64,000 nucleotides of DNA. It comes from Pseudidiomarina halophila. GTDB taxonomy: Bacteria; Pseudomonadota; Gammaproteobacteria; Enterobacterales; Alteromonadaceae. The notes under the pieces were generated by a model that was given only the letters and a program-made list of their open reading frames with translations, did no database searches and was not told the DNA's origin. Shown piece by piece: positions 47,733 to 57,648 of this stretch (the first letter of the stretch is position 1; each line of letters begins with the position of its first letter). Both the position numbers and the translations under genes were made by a program. The stretch spans positions 186,001 through 250,000 of the forward strand of contig NZ_PIPW01000002.1 in the NCBI RefSeq assembly GCF_003987215.1, written 5' to 3'.

Positions 47733-47975
47733 ATGGAGCGTATAGAAATTTTCACTGGCGAACAACGCCGTCGTCGCTATACTCCGCAGGAGAAAGCAAA
47801 GTTTGTTGCCATGACCATGCAACCCGGTTATTCGGTATCGCTGGTGGCCTGTCATTTAATGGAAATCTCATCGATGTCATGGTTCTATTCTTGGGGGAGA
47901 GGTCAAGTTGAACCGTCCCCTTTCAGCACAAACAGGCGCACTGCAGCTAAGCTTTGCATACGATGCGCGCGGTAA
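47733..47975 (+). pseudogene. IS66/IS3-type OrfA transposase fragment
   Basis: The start (MERIEIFTGEQRRRRYTPQE, then KAKFVAMTMQPGYSVSLVA) matches the helix-turn-helix OrfA protein of IS66-like elements. Similarity fades after about 50 residues, and the frame then runs into the Rhs gene in a different reading frame. No OrfB/OrfC follows, so this is a broken IS whose right part has been replaced by Rhs DNA. AAGGAG is still present upstream. Confidence 0.7.
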
Positions 47976-49986
47976 TGTGATAGCGAAGACAGATGGACAG
48001 AACCAAACGACTTCGTATGAGTATGATGCGCACAACCGTCTCATCAAAGAAACGGCACCGGATGGCAGCACCGTAGAGTTCAGCTACAACGCAAATGGTC
48101 ATTTGACCGAAGTGACCGATGCAAAAGGCAATATCACTAGCTACACCGTGAACGCCTTTGGTGATGTGCTTTCGCGTACAAGTCCCGACACCGGCACTAC
48201 AACGTACGGCTATAATGCAGCGGGGCAGTTAACACTAGTGAGCCGTGCGAACGGGACAAGTACCGCACTCAGTTACGATGGTATCGGTCGTGTGACGCAA
48301 CGCAGCTCTGGCGATGTCAACGAAACATTCAGCTACGATAACTGTAGCTATGGCGTGGGTAAGCTGTGTCATACCACCGACCGCGCGGGCTCCACAGATT
48401 ATGACTATACCGCAGCAGGTCAACTGGCGAGCATGACGCGAAGCATTTTAGGTGCGAGCTATACCACACAGTGGGTGTACGATGATGAAGGACGTGTGGT
48501 TGAAATCAGCTATCCATCGGGTATCTTGGTGGACTACGAATATGACGGTATGGTTGTGAAACAAGGGCGCCCGTCAGCGGTCTATGTGACGATAAACGGC
48601 GTCCGAGAGCCGGTAATGACGATGCTCAATCATGAAGCCTTTGGACCGTTGCGTTATGGCACCTATGGTAATGACCTGAGCGCGTTTCGGCAGTATACGA
48701 GCGGTTATGAGTTAAAGTCATCCTACGTGGGCGGCGGTTGGGCACCATTGACCACTGAATATCAGAACTTTTACTTTCAAGCACCGTACATCTCACAAGC
48801 TAAGTTGGCGTATAACAGCGCTGGCAACATCGTCAGCATTGAAGATGTGTTAGGCTCGAAGCTCGATAGCTTTACCTACGATAATCGTTCGCGCTTGACG
48901 CAGCGTAAGCGTAATGGCAACTCGCTAGAAGTCTACAATTACGATGCCAACGGCAATCGCACACGATTTAACAATGAGTACTATAGAGTCGATGCCGACA
49001 GCAACCAACTGACCGGGCACCGTGTCGGCGCCAGTGGTAGCTATGCATCGATATGGAGTTATGACAATGCAGGTAATCAGCTGCAAAAAGAGACCCACAC
49101 ATGGACCTATGGCGGTGATAATCGCGTACGCCGGCTGACACGCTCATCAGGGTTTTATTACGAAAACTGGTATGACACCAACGGGCAACGGGTCGCCAAG
49201 AGCTCAACGACGACCGACTGGCACTTTTTGTATGGCCAAAGCGGTGAGCTGCTGAGTGAAACCAAGAACGGGCCACATGTGAAAAGTTATATTTGGCTTG
49301 AAGGCGAGCTGGTTGCGCTTGTTTATAATGATGACTTGTACTTTGTCCACAACGACCATTTAGGTCGCCCGCATAAGGTAACCGATGATGCGAAAGCGGT
49401 GGTTTGGGAGGCAGACTTGCAAAGCTTTGACCGCAGTGTCATCAGTACGAGCATCGATGCATTGAATATCGGCTTCCCCGGTCAATACTGGGACAGCGAG
49501 AGCGGTACATGGCAGAACTGGCATCGTGATTACGACCCAAGTACGGGGCGCTATATTCAGTCAGATCCGATTGGGTTGAGCGGTGGGATGAATACGTATG
49601 CATATGTGGGCGGAAATCCTCTTATATTCGTCGATCCATTCGGTTTGGCCAAGATTTGCTACCGTCCTTTAGACACTTGGGCGACGCCCGTGGTTGTTGG
49701 TAGAAGAGGGAGTCAAGCCGATATAGACAACAATATCATCGGACACCAACAGATCATCTACGAAGATGATTTAGGCGGCGATATAGGCTTTGGTCCTGAC
49801 GGCTTGATTATCAATGAAGGTCGTAATGAGGAATACTCTCAGTGCGAAGGTGGTTATAATGACGAACGAATGAGAAAAGCCGTAACTATGACATCTCCCG
49901 GAGATTACTCTTTGTTCTTCGGGGACAATAACTGCCAAGACTATGTAGACAGAGTGATCGATAACTACAATAAGCTGGGGGACTAA
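47908..49986 (+). CDS. 5'-truncated Rhs/YD-repeat protein with novel C-terminal toxin-like domain
   Basis: A 692-residue frame from TTG 47908; complete Rhs proteins are usually over 1000 residues, and this one lacks the N-terminal part. YD repeats fill residues 15-570 ([32 protein letters not shown] and more), followed by the Rhs core end ([19 protein letters not shown]) and a junction DPFGL (576-580). Residues 581-692 are a variable tip with GHQQII (H613) and [11 protein letters not shown] (C676), reminiscent of a permuted papain-like (LRAT/NlpC-type) hydrolase. The start is likely not native because the IS fragment adjoins it. Three-base gap to the candidate immunity gene. Confidence 0.82.
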   Translation: MNRPLSAQTGALQLSFAYDARGNVIAKTDGQNQTTSYEYDAHNRLIKETAPDGSTVEFSYNANGHLTEVTDAKGNITSYTVNAFGDVLSRTSPDTGTTTYGYNAAGQLTLVSRANGTSTALSYDGIGRVTQRSSGDVNETFSYDNCSYGVGKLCHTTDRAGSTDYDYTAAGQLASMTRSILGASYTTQWVYDDEGRVVEISYPSGILVDYEYDGMVVKQGRPSAVYVTINGVREPVMTMLNHEAFGPLRYGTYGNDLSAFRQYTSGYELKSSYVGGGWAPLTTEYQNFYFQAPYISQAKLAYNSAGNIVSIEDVLGSKLDSFTYDNRSRLTQRKRNGNSLEVYNYDANGNRTRFNNEYYRVDADSNQLTGHRVGASGSYASIWSYDNAGNQLQKETHTWTYGGDNRVRRLTRSSGFYYENWYDTNGQRVAKSSTTTDWHFLYGQSGELLSETKNGPHVKSYIWLEGELVALVYNDDLYFVHNDHLGRPHKVTDDAKAVVWEADLQSFDRSVISTSIDALNIGFPGQYWDSESGTWQNWHRDYDPSTGRYIQSDPIGLSGGMNTYAYVGGNPLIFVDPFGLAKICYRPLDTWATPVVVGRRGSQADIDNNIIGHQQIIYEDDLGGDIGFGPDGLIINEGRNEEYSQCEGGYNDERMRKAVTMTSPGDYSLFFGDNNCQDYVDRVIDNYNKLGD
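48658..49618 (+). repeat. Rhs core direct repeat, copy 1
   Basis: Near-identical to 50510-51470 at a constant offset of 1852 bases with no indels noticed. Encodes the last YD repeats and the conserved Rhs core up to the DP-x-GL junction. Confidence 0.88.
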
Positions 49987-49988
49987 CA

Positions 49989-50465
49989 ATGAAAATCGCG
50001 ATTGTTTTGATCCTAGTGACTGTTGTATCCGTCATAGGGCTCCCATATATCTATCGAATACTTGATCTGTACACGGCAGATCACGAGAAGTTTCTGCCAT
50101 TTGCTCAAGCGAGCGCCACTGAAAATTTATACAAACTTGATTTTGCACCACCGCGCTCAGGGTATTTTGAGGTTGGATTACTATCCAAGGATGGGGTTTC
50201 GGTCGAAACTTTGCAGACACTATCGATAACTGGTCATTTAAAAATAGAGCGTGGTCTAGATGTATTATGGGAGATGGAAATAGATAAACCTCTTCATTTT
50301 CGGTCTCCCAATAATTCTGAAATAGTTAACAAGGCAATTCTATTTCAGTTTCCCGTTAACACGCTGATCAATAGTACACCATTGAAGATAAGCTATCAGT
50401 CTGAAAGTGACGAACCTAATACAAAGTTCCCTATAATTTATGTTTCGATTAGCGCAGCGTACTAG
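49989..50465 (+). CDS. Candidate immunity protein for Rhs cassette 1
   Basis: A 158-residue protein with an N-terminal signal anchor ([20 protein letters not shown]) and a beta-rich body. No family recognised. It starts three bases after the Rhs stop, the position of immunity genes in Rhs loci, and its membrane anchor suggests that the toxin acts in the periplasm or at the membrane (inference). Low GC and rare-codon look differ from the surrounding Rhs core. Confidence 0.7.
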   Translation: MKIAIVLILVTVVSVIGLPYIYRILDLYTADHEKFLPFAQASATENLYKLDFAPPRSGYFEVGLLSKDGVSVETLQTLSITGHLKIERGLDVLWEMEIDKPLHFRSPNNSEIVNKAILFQFPVNTLINSTPLKISYQSESDEPNTKFPIIYVSISAAY

Positions 50466-50509
50466 GATACGAGGGCGGAACATCGGCTTGGTTCCAGGCA
50501 TCCTGCCTT

Positions 50510-51470
50510 GGCACCTATGGTAATGACCTGAGCGCGTTTCGGCAGTATACGAGCGGTTATGAGTTGAAGTCATCCTACGTGGGCGGCGGTTGGGCGCCAT
50601 TGACCACTGAATATCAGAACTTTTACTTTCAAGCACCGTACATCTCACAAGCTAAGTTGGCGTATAACAGCGCTGGCAACATCGTCAGCATTGAAGATGT
50701 GTTAGGCTCGAAGCTCGATAGCTTTACCTACGATAATCGTTCGCGCTTGACGCAGCGTAAGCGTAATGGCAACTCGTTGGAAGTTTACAATTACGATGCC
50801 AACGGCAATCGCACACGATTTAACAATGAGTACTACAGAGTCGATGCATACAGCAACCAATTGACGGGACACCGTGTAGGCGCCAGTGGTAGCTATGCAT
50901 CGATATGGAGTTATGACAATGCAGGTAATCAGCTGCAAAAAGAGACCAATACTTGGACCTATGGCGGTGACAATCGCGTACGCCGGCTGACCCGCTCATC
51001 AGGGTTTTATTACGAAAACTGGTATGACACCAACGGGCAACGGGTCGCCAAGAGCTCAACGACGACCGACTGGCATTTTTTGTATGGCCAAAGCGGTGAA
51101 CTGCTGAGCGAAACCAAGAACGGGCCACATGTGAAAAGCTATATTTGGCTTGAAGGCGAGCTGGTTGCGCTTGTTTATAATGATGAATTGTACTTTGTCC
51201 ACAACGACCACTTAGGTCGCCCGCACAAGGTAACCGATGACACGAAAGCGGTGGTTTGGGAGGCAGATTTGCAAAGCTTTGACCCCAGCGTTCTGAGCTC
51301 CAGCATTGGTGCACTCAATATCGGCTTCCCCGGCCAGTACTGGGACAACGAGAGCGGCACATGGCAGAACTGGCATCGTGATTACGACCCAAGCACGGGG
51401 CGCTATATTCAGTCAGACCCGATTGGGTTGAGCGGTGGGATGAATACGTATGCGTATGTGTCAAGTAATC
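50510..51470 (+). repeat. Rhs core direct repeat, copy 2
   Basis: Second copy of the Rhs core segment. It begins abruptly after 45 bases of unrelated DNA with no start codon in frame before 50564, as in displaced (orphan) Rhs tips. Confidence 0.88.
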
Positions 51471-51898
51471 CGCTTGTAAGTACAGACCCAACGGGACTTG
51501 TTCCGTATAAGAATTGCCTAGCGGATGCCCCTCCACCAAGTCCGTTCGGTACAAACATCGATAACAACATTTGGGAAGCGAGAATTAGGGGGCAGATGTC
51601 ATCTGTACCTGGTCAATATTTATGGTTTTATGGAATGGTGAAAAATGGTGGAAGCTGGGATTATAAACAACAAGGACGTCAATATCAGGATTTTGGTAAC
51701 TTTAACTACGGCGCTACTGCCGAGGCTCTCGGTATACCCTCTGATGTCGCCGACAGGGCTGCGGGGATTGCTCAAATAAGAGCTGGAACGTCTGTTTCAG
51801 CATGGGGAAATCCGTTGGGTGGGTTTCCTTATGGCGACGATCCAGCGGACCAAATACAGATACAGAAGGGAAGGCAATACTGTCAATGCTCTCAGTAA
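50564..51898 (+). CDS. Orphan Rhs C-terminal cassette with toxin-44-like domain
   Basis: A 444-residue frame without an obvious ribosome site; probably not translated by itself and serving as a spare tip for recombination. Residues 1-306 repeat the core of cassette 1. After the DPTGL junction (308-312) comes a different 132-residue tip: [46 protein letters not shown]. This pattern fits the polymorphic toxin type 44 family. Overlaps its candidate immunity gene. Confidence 0.72.
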   Translation: MKSSYVGGGWAPLTTEYQNFYFQAPYISQAKLAYNSAGNIVSIEDVLGSKLDSFTYDNRSRLTQRKRNGNSLEVYNYDANGNRTRFNNEYYRVDAYSNQLTGHRVGASGSYASIWSYDNAGNQLQKETNTWTYGGDNRVRRLTRSSGFYYENWYDTNGQRVAKSSTTTDWHFLYGQSGELLSETKNGPHVKSYIWLEGELVALVYNDELYFVHNDHLGRPHKVTDDTKAVVWEADLQSFDPSVLSSSIGALNIGFPGQYWDNESGTWQNWHRDYDPSTGRYIQSDPIGLSGGMNTYAYVSSNPLVSTDPTGLVPYKNCLADAPPPSPFGTNIDNNIWEARIRGQMSSVPGQYLWFYGMVKNGGSWDYKQQGRQYQDFGNFNYGATAEALGIPSDVADRAAGIAQIRAGTSVSAWGNPLGGFPYGDDPADQIQIQKGRQYCQCSQ

Positions 51899-52305
51899 TA
51901 AAAAAGTATTTGATCACTGTTGGGATGTCGGGCCTTCTCTTTGGGTGTGGCCAACCATCTACTCGGATTGCATATCACCTTCCACTCTCGCAGTACAACG
52001 CAGAGGCCTTGATTCTTGAAGAAAACTACGGAGCCACAACGTCTTTCGTTTATAAGTTATACATATGCGATGAAGAGAGAGTCGGCATGAGCAAGTGCGG
52101 TAAGGAGTTGCTTGTTGTTGATAAGCTTCATTTGAGTGAAATCGACGTCAGATTAGGTGGTGAGACATTGATAGTGTCGTTACCTGACATTGCTAGAGTT
52201 CATCATTTTAGTAATTTTTGGTATTCGAAGGGTAACCCACTACAGCATCCTGTACCCATTGAACTTGAATTTAGAACGGCAAATACTCTAAATGTTCGAG
52301 AATAG
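51886..52305 (+). CDS. Candidate immunity lipoprotein for Rhs cassette 2
   Basis: A 139-residue protein with a lipoprotein signal ([14 protein letters not shown]), overlapping the end of the Rhs cassette frame. The body is beta-rich with two Cys ([17 protein letters not shown]) and no known family. Position next to a toxin tip indicates immunity. Start ATG 51886 is used because the longer frame lies inside the Rhs gene. Confidence 0.68.
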   Translation: MLSVIKKYLITVGMSGLLFGCGQPSTRIAYHLPLSQYNAEALILEENYGATTSFVYKLYICDEERVGMSKCGKELLVVDKLHLSEIDVRLGGETLIVSLPDIARVHHFSNFWYSKGNPLQHPVPIELEFRTANTLNVRE

Positions 52306-52445
52306 GCTGCTAGATTAGACAGCTGACATTATGGGACGTCGGTGTTGATCAGGGTGAATGCGGCAGTTAGCAACTTTGACGCCGCATCTGGCACTCTAGG
52401 AGTTATGATGGTTGTTGCGGTCGGGACATGTGGAAGCTTGCTAAG

Positions 52446-53021
52446 ATGAAAAATCCATTGTCGCCATTTGGTACGTTTGTCGTGAGTGTGACCTTTGTTC
52501 TCGTTGCTTCGCACTTGCTTTTGAAATATGCGGATGGCGCGCGGTTTTGGCTGCAACAAGAACTTGCGCCGGTAACTGCAGAAAGCCATACAATTTTGCA
52601 AGAAATACTTGGGATACACTACATAGTTACTTCGTCTTCTAAACTCCATTTTTCGTCCAGTCCATATTATTTCACACCATTTGACGCAGTTTATACTTGG
52701 CGAAAAATGACCGAAACTACGAGTTATCAAGCTTGCGCGCGGAGGTCGAGTTCATGTGTTCCCTTGGTTGTTTTTGATCCATTCACAAATGGTGCCGCAG
52801 CGTTTGAGTTTTCGGCTGAAATGATGCAACACGGCTACCCTGGTGGAAATGTCTACTATTGTATTGGGGGGCAGCTGGCGATTGGCGCTGAAGCAATAGA
52901 GAAAGTTGAATTCAGTAGTCGGCAGGTAACGATGTTAACGTTCTCAACACCAAGTGGCGACTATATGGTTCTCGGCTTGCCCGAAAAACAATTGGAAAAG
53001 TGGAGAGGACGGTGTTCATAG
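52446..53021 (+). CDS. Hypothetical membrane-anchored protein
   Basis: A 191-residue protein with one N-terminal hydrophobic segment (FGTFVVSVTFVLVASHLLL) and four Cys in the rest (CARRSSSCVP, YYCIGG, GRCS), so it may be extracytoplasmic with disulfides. No family recognised. Lies between the Rhs cassettes and the tRNA, with the low GC of the region; could be an extra immunity gene or a separate cargo gene. ATG 52446 preferred over GTG/ATG upstream because the anchor follows it. Confidence 0.62.
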   Translation: MKNPLSPFGTFVVSVTFVLVASHLLLKYADGARFWLQQELAPVTAESHTILQEILGIHYIVTSSSKLHFSSSPYYFTPFDAVYTWRKMTETTSYQACARRSSSCVPLVVFDPFTNGAAAFEFSAEMMQHGYPGGNVYYCIGGQLAIGAEAIEKVEFSSRQVTMLTFSTPSGDYMVLGLPEKQLEKWRGRCS

Positions 53022-53076
53022 CACTTAAATACAAACGAATATAAAACCAGCGAGGTGCGCTACAGACCATTAAAAA

Positions 53077-53153
<77 letters not shown>

Positions 53154-53223
53154 GCATTAAATAGGAAGTGAATCCGCCTGCGAACAAGCAGGCGGGAATT
53201 CTAGGGAAAAACCGCGGCATTGT

Positions 53224-53580
53224 CTACCCGCTTAGCCACTCTTTAGCGGACTTTTTATCGTCGAGGCTGAAATACCTAACCTCGGAAGATGTAAAGAAAT
53301 CGGTCGCTTTAGCAGCATTTTCAAGCCATTTCTTGTCACCGACCAAAGCCATCTTGCCGTAGTCTTTAAAGTGCGCTGCATCGATTTTGAGGTCTTCCCA
53401 TAACCCCTTCATTTCATAGCCGTGGAAGTCGTGAAACTCCAGATAGAAATCTACTTTGAGATCCTTCTCGACAATACCGTCAATAAGTGCGTGAATTCGC
53501 TTCATGTCTTGTTGGGTGGCTTTACCGGTGAATTTAACGGCAATCAGGTTTTCTTTATCGCTATCCAATATATCGATCAT
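53224..53580 (-). CDS. SpoIIAA-like (STAS-related) protein
   Basis: A 118-residue protein of the SpoIIAA-like family (PF11964 type): LIAVKFTGKATQQDMKRI, KVDFYLEFHDFHGYEM, ALVGDKKWLENAAKAT. The family has a STAS-like fold but no phosphorylated serine motif; function is unknown, possibly lipid or small-ligand binding. GGGAG precedes the ATG. Marks the return to typical DNA after the tRNA. Confidence 0.85.
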   Translation of the reverse strand: MIDILDSDKENLIAVKFTGKATQQDMKRIHALIDGIVEKDLKVDFYLEFHDFHGYEMKGLWEDLKIDAAHFKDYGKMALVGDKKWLENAAKATDFFTSSEVRYFSLDDKKSAKEWLSG

Positions 53581-53732
53581 AACGAGATCTCCCTCTTTAT
53601 ATATGCACGCTTAAACTATAGATGATGTTAGCTAATCATGAGCGGCAAACAGGAATAATCACTTGTTTTCGCGGCACCCCTAAGGCATGTTAATTTGATT
53701 CGGACCTTCAGTATATGGAAGAGGTTAGGTTG

Positions 53733-54206
53733 ATGAATATGTTTGCTCAGGGGTATTTGATTGTAGGCGCTGCTACTCTGATCTTGGTGCTGTTGGCGAT
53801 GCTGGTGCATTATGAAGCGTCGTTCCGTTTAAGACGCATGTTGCAACGCAATCAATCGTTGCGGCGCCGGGCGCGCATCATGATTCTGCTGGGTGGACTG
53901 TTTCTTGCCCATGTTGCCGAAGTGGCTTTCTTCGGTATCGGTGGTTGGCTGTTGATAAGCTTTGCCGATACGACCATAAACGGCTCCCTTGGCGGCCTTG
54001 AGGCTAGCCCCGAGCTGGCTGACTTTCTGTTTCTCTCAATTGCCAGCTACACCACAGTCGGATTCTCCGAGGCGTACCCGCTCGGGCCCATACGCTTTTT
54101 GTTCGGTATTGAAAGCTTAATAGGCTTCATGTTGATTACCTGGACAGCGTCATTATCCTTTCTTGAGATGCAGCATCACTGGCAGAATATGGAAGAAGAC
54201 AAATAA
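53733..54206 (+). CDS. Two-TM ion channel family protein
   Basis: A 157-residue protein with about three hydrophobic segments and a pore loop ASYTTVGFSEAYPLGP that resembles the K+ channel filter (TVGYG) but reads TTVGF. Followed by a last helix ending FLEMQHHW. Probably a tetrameric cation channel; selectivity uncertain because the final Tyr-Gly is changed. ATG 53733 preferred over 53715. Confidence 0.75.
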   Translation: MNMFAQGYLIVGAATLILVLLAMLVHYEASFRLRRMLQRNQSLRRRARIMILLGGLFLAHVAEVAFFGIGGWLLISFADTTINGSLGGLEASPELADFLFLSIASYTTVGFSEAYPLGPIRFLFGIESLIGFMLITWTASLSFLEMQHHWQNMEEDK

Positions 54207-54298
54207 TCTGCCTCATATCCCCGCTCAGTCACTTGTTTTCTGGGCTCTGTTGGGGCATGTTTGTGCGCAGTTTTTTATATGTTTTGAGGAAGTAATCT

Positions 54299-55867
54299 AT
54301 GACGATGAAGAAAAACCTGGTGGCGCTGATGTTAAGCACTGCCTTGATGGGCGGTTACGCGCTAAGTAGCGAGGCTCAGGCGCAGGCTTTGTTTAGCGAT
54401 TATGTGAAAACACAGCATAAGTTTGAGCATAAGCACATGGATGACGTCGATGTGCTGGTACTGCTGGCAAGTGAGTCGGCTGATGGCACTATTGAACTGC
54501 CGCAGATGTGGGACGAGCAGGCGCGCAGCATTATCCAACAGGCGCTAAAGCTGGAAGACTTCACTGGCAAGCAAGGGCAGCAGGTTGAACTGCTGGCATT
54601 GCCGAACTTTTATGCCAAACGCTTGTGGGTGGTTGGGATAGGTGATGACTTGCAACGCGCCGATGCCGAGAAGCTGGGTGCCGGGCTGGCGTCGCAGCTA
54701 GATGAGAAAACTGGCTCCGTTGTTGTGCATGCAAAAGGCTTAAGCGATGCGCAAATTGCCGCTGCGGCACATGGCATGGACTTACGTAACTATCGTTTCG
54801 ATAAGTATAAGAGCGAGCCAGCAGAGCGCCCTGATTACACCGTGCATTGGCATGGCAACAACGGCGATGCTGCAGCAGAGGCTTATCAGGCAACGCAACC
54901 TCTTGCCCATGGCGTATTTGTGGCGCGCGATATCATCAATTTACCGGGTAGCGATGGTTATCCGCAGGCGATCGCGGAGTTAGCCCAGACCGCAGTAAGC
55001 AATTATGACGTCAAAGCAACGGTGTATACGCCTGAGCAAGTGCAAGAACTCGGCATGGGATCTTTGTATGGTGTCAGCGCAGGTAGTCAGCATAAGTCGC
55101 ACTTACTCGTGGTCGAATACCAGGGTGGCGGTGATGAAGCGCCGATTGCGCTGGTTGGTAAGGGCAACACCTTTGATACTGGCGGCTATAACCTGAAAAC
55201 ATCGGGCAGCTCAATTGTTCGTATGCAAACCGATAAGGCCGGTGCTGCAGCAACGCTTGGTGCGGTAATGGCATTGGCGGGTAAAGATGCTGCGATTAAC
55301 GTGGCTGCGGTATTGCCTTTGTCGCATAACCTGATTTCTGGCAGCGCAACTTTGCCGGGCGACGTGCTTGTTGCGGCAGATGGCACACGCATTGAAGTGG
55401 TGAACACTGATGCAGAAGGTCGGCTGATCCTGGCAGATGGTATCTGGTATGCGCGTGACCGCCTGAAAGCACGTGCGATTGCGGATATTGCGACCTTAAC
55501 GGGTTCGAAAGTCGGCGCTTTGGGTACCGATTATGCTGCGGTATTTTCGGAGCATGACGAGTTGTTGGCAGCGATGAAAACCGCCGGCGACGAAACCGGT
55601 GAGCTGGTGTGGCAACTGCCGCTGGGGCCTTATGATGGCATCATCGACAGCTGGTTGGCTGATGTGCAAAACGTTGGCTCGCCAGGGGCACAGGCGGGTG
55701 CGCGCTTCTTGCAGCACTTTGCAAAAGACACGCCATGGATCCACATCGATATGGCCGGTAACGCCTATAGCACTAGTGCTAAAGGTATCCATCCAGCCGG
55801 CGGTAATGGTTATGGTGTGCGCTTGTTAGCGGAGTGGGTTGAGAACTACAACGCTGCTGCGGAATAA
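54299..55867 (+). CDS. Exported M17-family leucyl aminopeptidase
   Basis: A 522-residue protein with a signal peptide (LVALMLSTALMGGYALSSEAQA) before a complete M17 domain: GKGNTFDTGGYNLKTSGS, VRMQTDKAGAAATLGA and VNTDAEGRLILAD (metal Asp/Glu and catalytic Arg). The M17 hexamer is normally cytoplasmic, so an exported copy suggests periplasmic peptide breakdown. The usual DMGGAA reads DKAGAA here, and the FDSGG motif reads FDTGG. Key metal ligands stay. Confidence 0.88.
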   Translation: MTMKKNLVALMLSTALMGGYALSSEAQAQALFSDYVKTQHKFEHKHMDDVDVLVLLASESADGTIELPQMWDEQARSIIQQALKLEDFTGKQGQQVELLALPNFYAKRLWVVGIGDDLQRADAEKLGAGLASQLDEKTGSVVVHAKGLSDAQIAAAAHGMDLRNYRFDKYKSEPAERPDYTVHWHGNNGDAAAEAYQATQPLAHGVFVARDIINLPGSDGYPQAIAELAQTAVSNYDVKATVYTPEQVQELGMGSLYGVSAGSQHKSHLLVVEYQGGGDEAPIALVGKGNTFDTGGYNLKTSGSSIVRMQTDKAGAAATLGAVMALAGKDAAINVAAVLPLSHNLISGSATLPGDVLVAADGTRIEVVNTDAEGRLILADGIWYARDRLKARAIADIATLTGSKVGALGTDYAAVFSEHDELLAAMKTAGDETGELVWQLPLGPYDGIIDSWLADVQNVGSPGAQAGARFLQHFAKDTPWIHIDMAGNAYSTSAKGIHPAGGNGYGVRLLAEWVENYNAAAE

Positions 55868-55885
55868 AACACTATACATCAGTAA

Positions 55886-55913
55886 AAAAAGTGCGACCGT
55901 GGTCGCACTTTTT
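55886..55913. terminator. Bidirectional terminator
   Basis: Perfect stem AAAAAGTGCGAC/GTCGCACTTTTT with a 4-base loop; T runs on both strands. Lies between convergent pepA-like and beta-lactamase-family genes, and serves both. Confidence 0.88.
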
Positions 55914-55950
55914 ATTTCTGCGCTTTTTCTTCTGCACTAATGTGCAGGCT

Positions 55951-57495
55951 TTAATTAATCTTTCGTAGCTGTAAATTATGAAAGTCGAAACTAAAGTCAG
56001 TGAATGGTGCAACAGCTTCCATGGTCGCATTTTTGACTTTGTTGTCTCGCGACACCCCAAACTCGATAAAGGCATCCGCCTCTAACAGAGGCTCATTCCA
56101 GCGCACGATGAAGGTGTCGTCGTTGTAATGCTCCAGGGTACCCTCAAGCAGAACCGTCTCGGCGAAATCGACAGTAAGCTCATTGTCCGTTAATTTGATA
56201 GTAACGTTGCCGTACCAGTCGTCATTGTAGGTGCCAGCGTAGTTTTCCAGAGGCAGTGGTTCGCGCACCAGCTCGGGTTTTGTGAGTTTAAAGTCCGCTT
56301 TTTCCTTCATATACGCTTCATAATTCGCCAGCTCTTCCGCTACCCAGTCGCGATCGGTCAAGTTAAGCAGATCTTCCAGCGCTTCTTCGGTAATGGCGGT
56401 AAGCCCACCAAAGGCTTGTTGGTTGCTCAGCACGACCATGCCGAAGTTTTTCTCCGGAATCAGGGTAGTCAGCGACAACATGCCAAGAATGCCGCCGCTA
56501 TGAGAAACGTGCTTCACGCCATGGTAATTCTTCACGAACCAGCCCAACCCCGCACCGCGGAAATTGGTGCCGTCTTTGCTTGCCTCGTCAGACACCGGCA
56601 AGGGTGTGGTGAGCTGCCACATCTGGCGCTGCGATTCGGCAGTGAACAGTCGCTCGCCGCTGGGGCTGACCCCTTGTTGCAGTTGCGTGATCAGCCAGTT
56701 ACTGAGATCGTCAACGTTGGACGCCATAGCGCCGGCCGAGCTGAAATCTTCGAGGTAGTCGAGTGGAAAGCGGTGTAGTGATCCGTCCATTTCGATGGTA
56801 CCAACCGCAACGTTCAGGTTGGACTCGGGAATGTTGGAGAAGCCGACCACGGTATCGTCCATATTGAGCGGCTGCAGAAAAGTCTCGGTAATGTACTGCG
56901 CGTAGGATTTACCACTGACCCGGGCGATGATTTCACCGGCGGTCACGAACATCAGGTTGTTATAGGCAAATCTCTCACGTAAACCGGCAGCGATAGGCAC
57001 GTTTTTCAAGCCGGCAATGACTTCCGTTGGGCTTTTACCGGTTTTCGGCCAAATCATCAGATCACCGGCGCCTAAACCCAGGCCGGAGCGATGGCTGAGC
57101 ATGTCGCGAATGGTTAGCTCTGCAGTAAGTGACGGGTCAGACAGCTGAAATTCAGGTAGGTAGTCGACTACTTTATCGTCCCAGTGCAACTTATTTTGTT
57201 CGACCAGGGTTGCGATCGCGGCGGTAGTGAAGGCTTTGGTGTTAGAGGCAATACCGAACAGCGTATCAGCGTTCACTGGCTCACCGGTGGCAATATCGCG
57301 TACACCAAAACCTTCCGCCAGAATGATTTCGCCATCTTTTACCGCCACTACAGCAATACCGGGAATATTGAAGGCTTCGAGGGTTTGCCTGGCGGTCGCT
57401 CGTATATCTCCCGCAGTCTGCGCCGCAACAGAAGCGCTGATAAAGGTTATTGCGCTGAGCAGAGTGAAGCTTAGCACCTTGAGCATTTTGTTCAT
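55951..57495 (-). CDS. Beta-lactamase-family serine hydrolase with DUF3471 domain
   Basis: A 514-residue exported protein: signal peptide, class-C-like hydrolase with S-x-x-K in IASNTKAFT, Y-x-N in FAYNNLMFV and H-x-G in SHSGGILG, then a C-terminal DUF3471-like lipocalin-type domain (ENYAGTYNDDWYGNVTI). Related proteins are esterases or D-aminopeptidases, not usually true beta-lactamases. Ends at the bidirectional terminator. Confidence 0.9.
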   Translation of the reverse strand: MNKMLKVLSFTLLSAITFISASVAAQTAGDIRATARQTLEAFNIPGIAVVAVKDGEIILAEGFGVRDIATGEPVNADTLFGIASNTKAFTTAAIATLVEQNKLHWDDKVVDYLPEFQLSDPSLTAELTIRDMLSHRSGLGLGAGDLMIWPKTGKSPTEVIAGLKNVPIAAGLRERFAYNNLMFVTAGEIIARVSGKSYAQYITETFLQPLNMDDTVVGFSNIPESNLNVAVGTIEMDGSLHRFPLDYLEDFSSAGAMASNVDDLSNWLITQLQQGVSPSGERLFTAESQRQMWQLTTPLPVSDEASKDGTNFRGAGLGWFVKNYHGVKHVSHSGGILGMLSLTTLIPEKNFGMVVLSNQQAFGGLTAITEEALEDLLNLTDRDWVAEELANYEAYMKEKADFKLTKPELVREPLPLENYAGTYNDDWYGNVTIKLTDNELTVDFAETVLLEGTLEHYNDDTFIVRWNEPLLEADAFIEFGVSRDNKVKNATMEAVAPFTDFSFDFHNLQLRKIN

Positions 57496-57648
57496 GATTC
57501 AAGTCCTCGTGATAGCAAAAGCCAGAAACGTCCTGAATAAATTGGCCTCAGGTTTTAACCCAATCGAAAAGATCATGTTAAGACAGCGGTGTAAATAAAA
57601 CCAGCGCCTATACTCAATGTTCAGTAATCCCATCTTGTGGAGATCGAT

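Noticed and set aside
47733-47975. Intact transposase
   Set aside because: Only the OrfA N-terminus is present; no catalytic DDE protein and no matched terminal repeats.
45241-53076. Integrase gene inside the candidate island
   Set aside because: No tyrosine or serine recombinase motif was found in any frame of the block.
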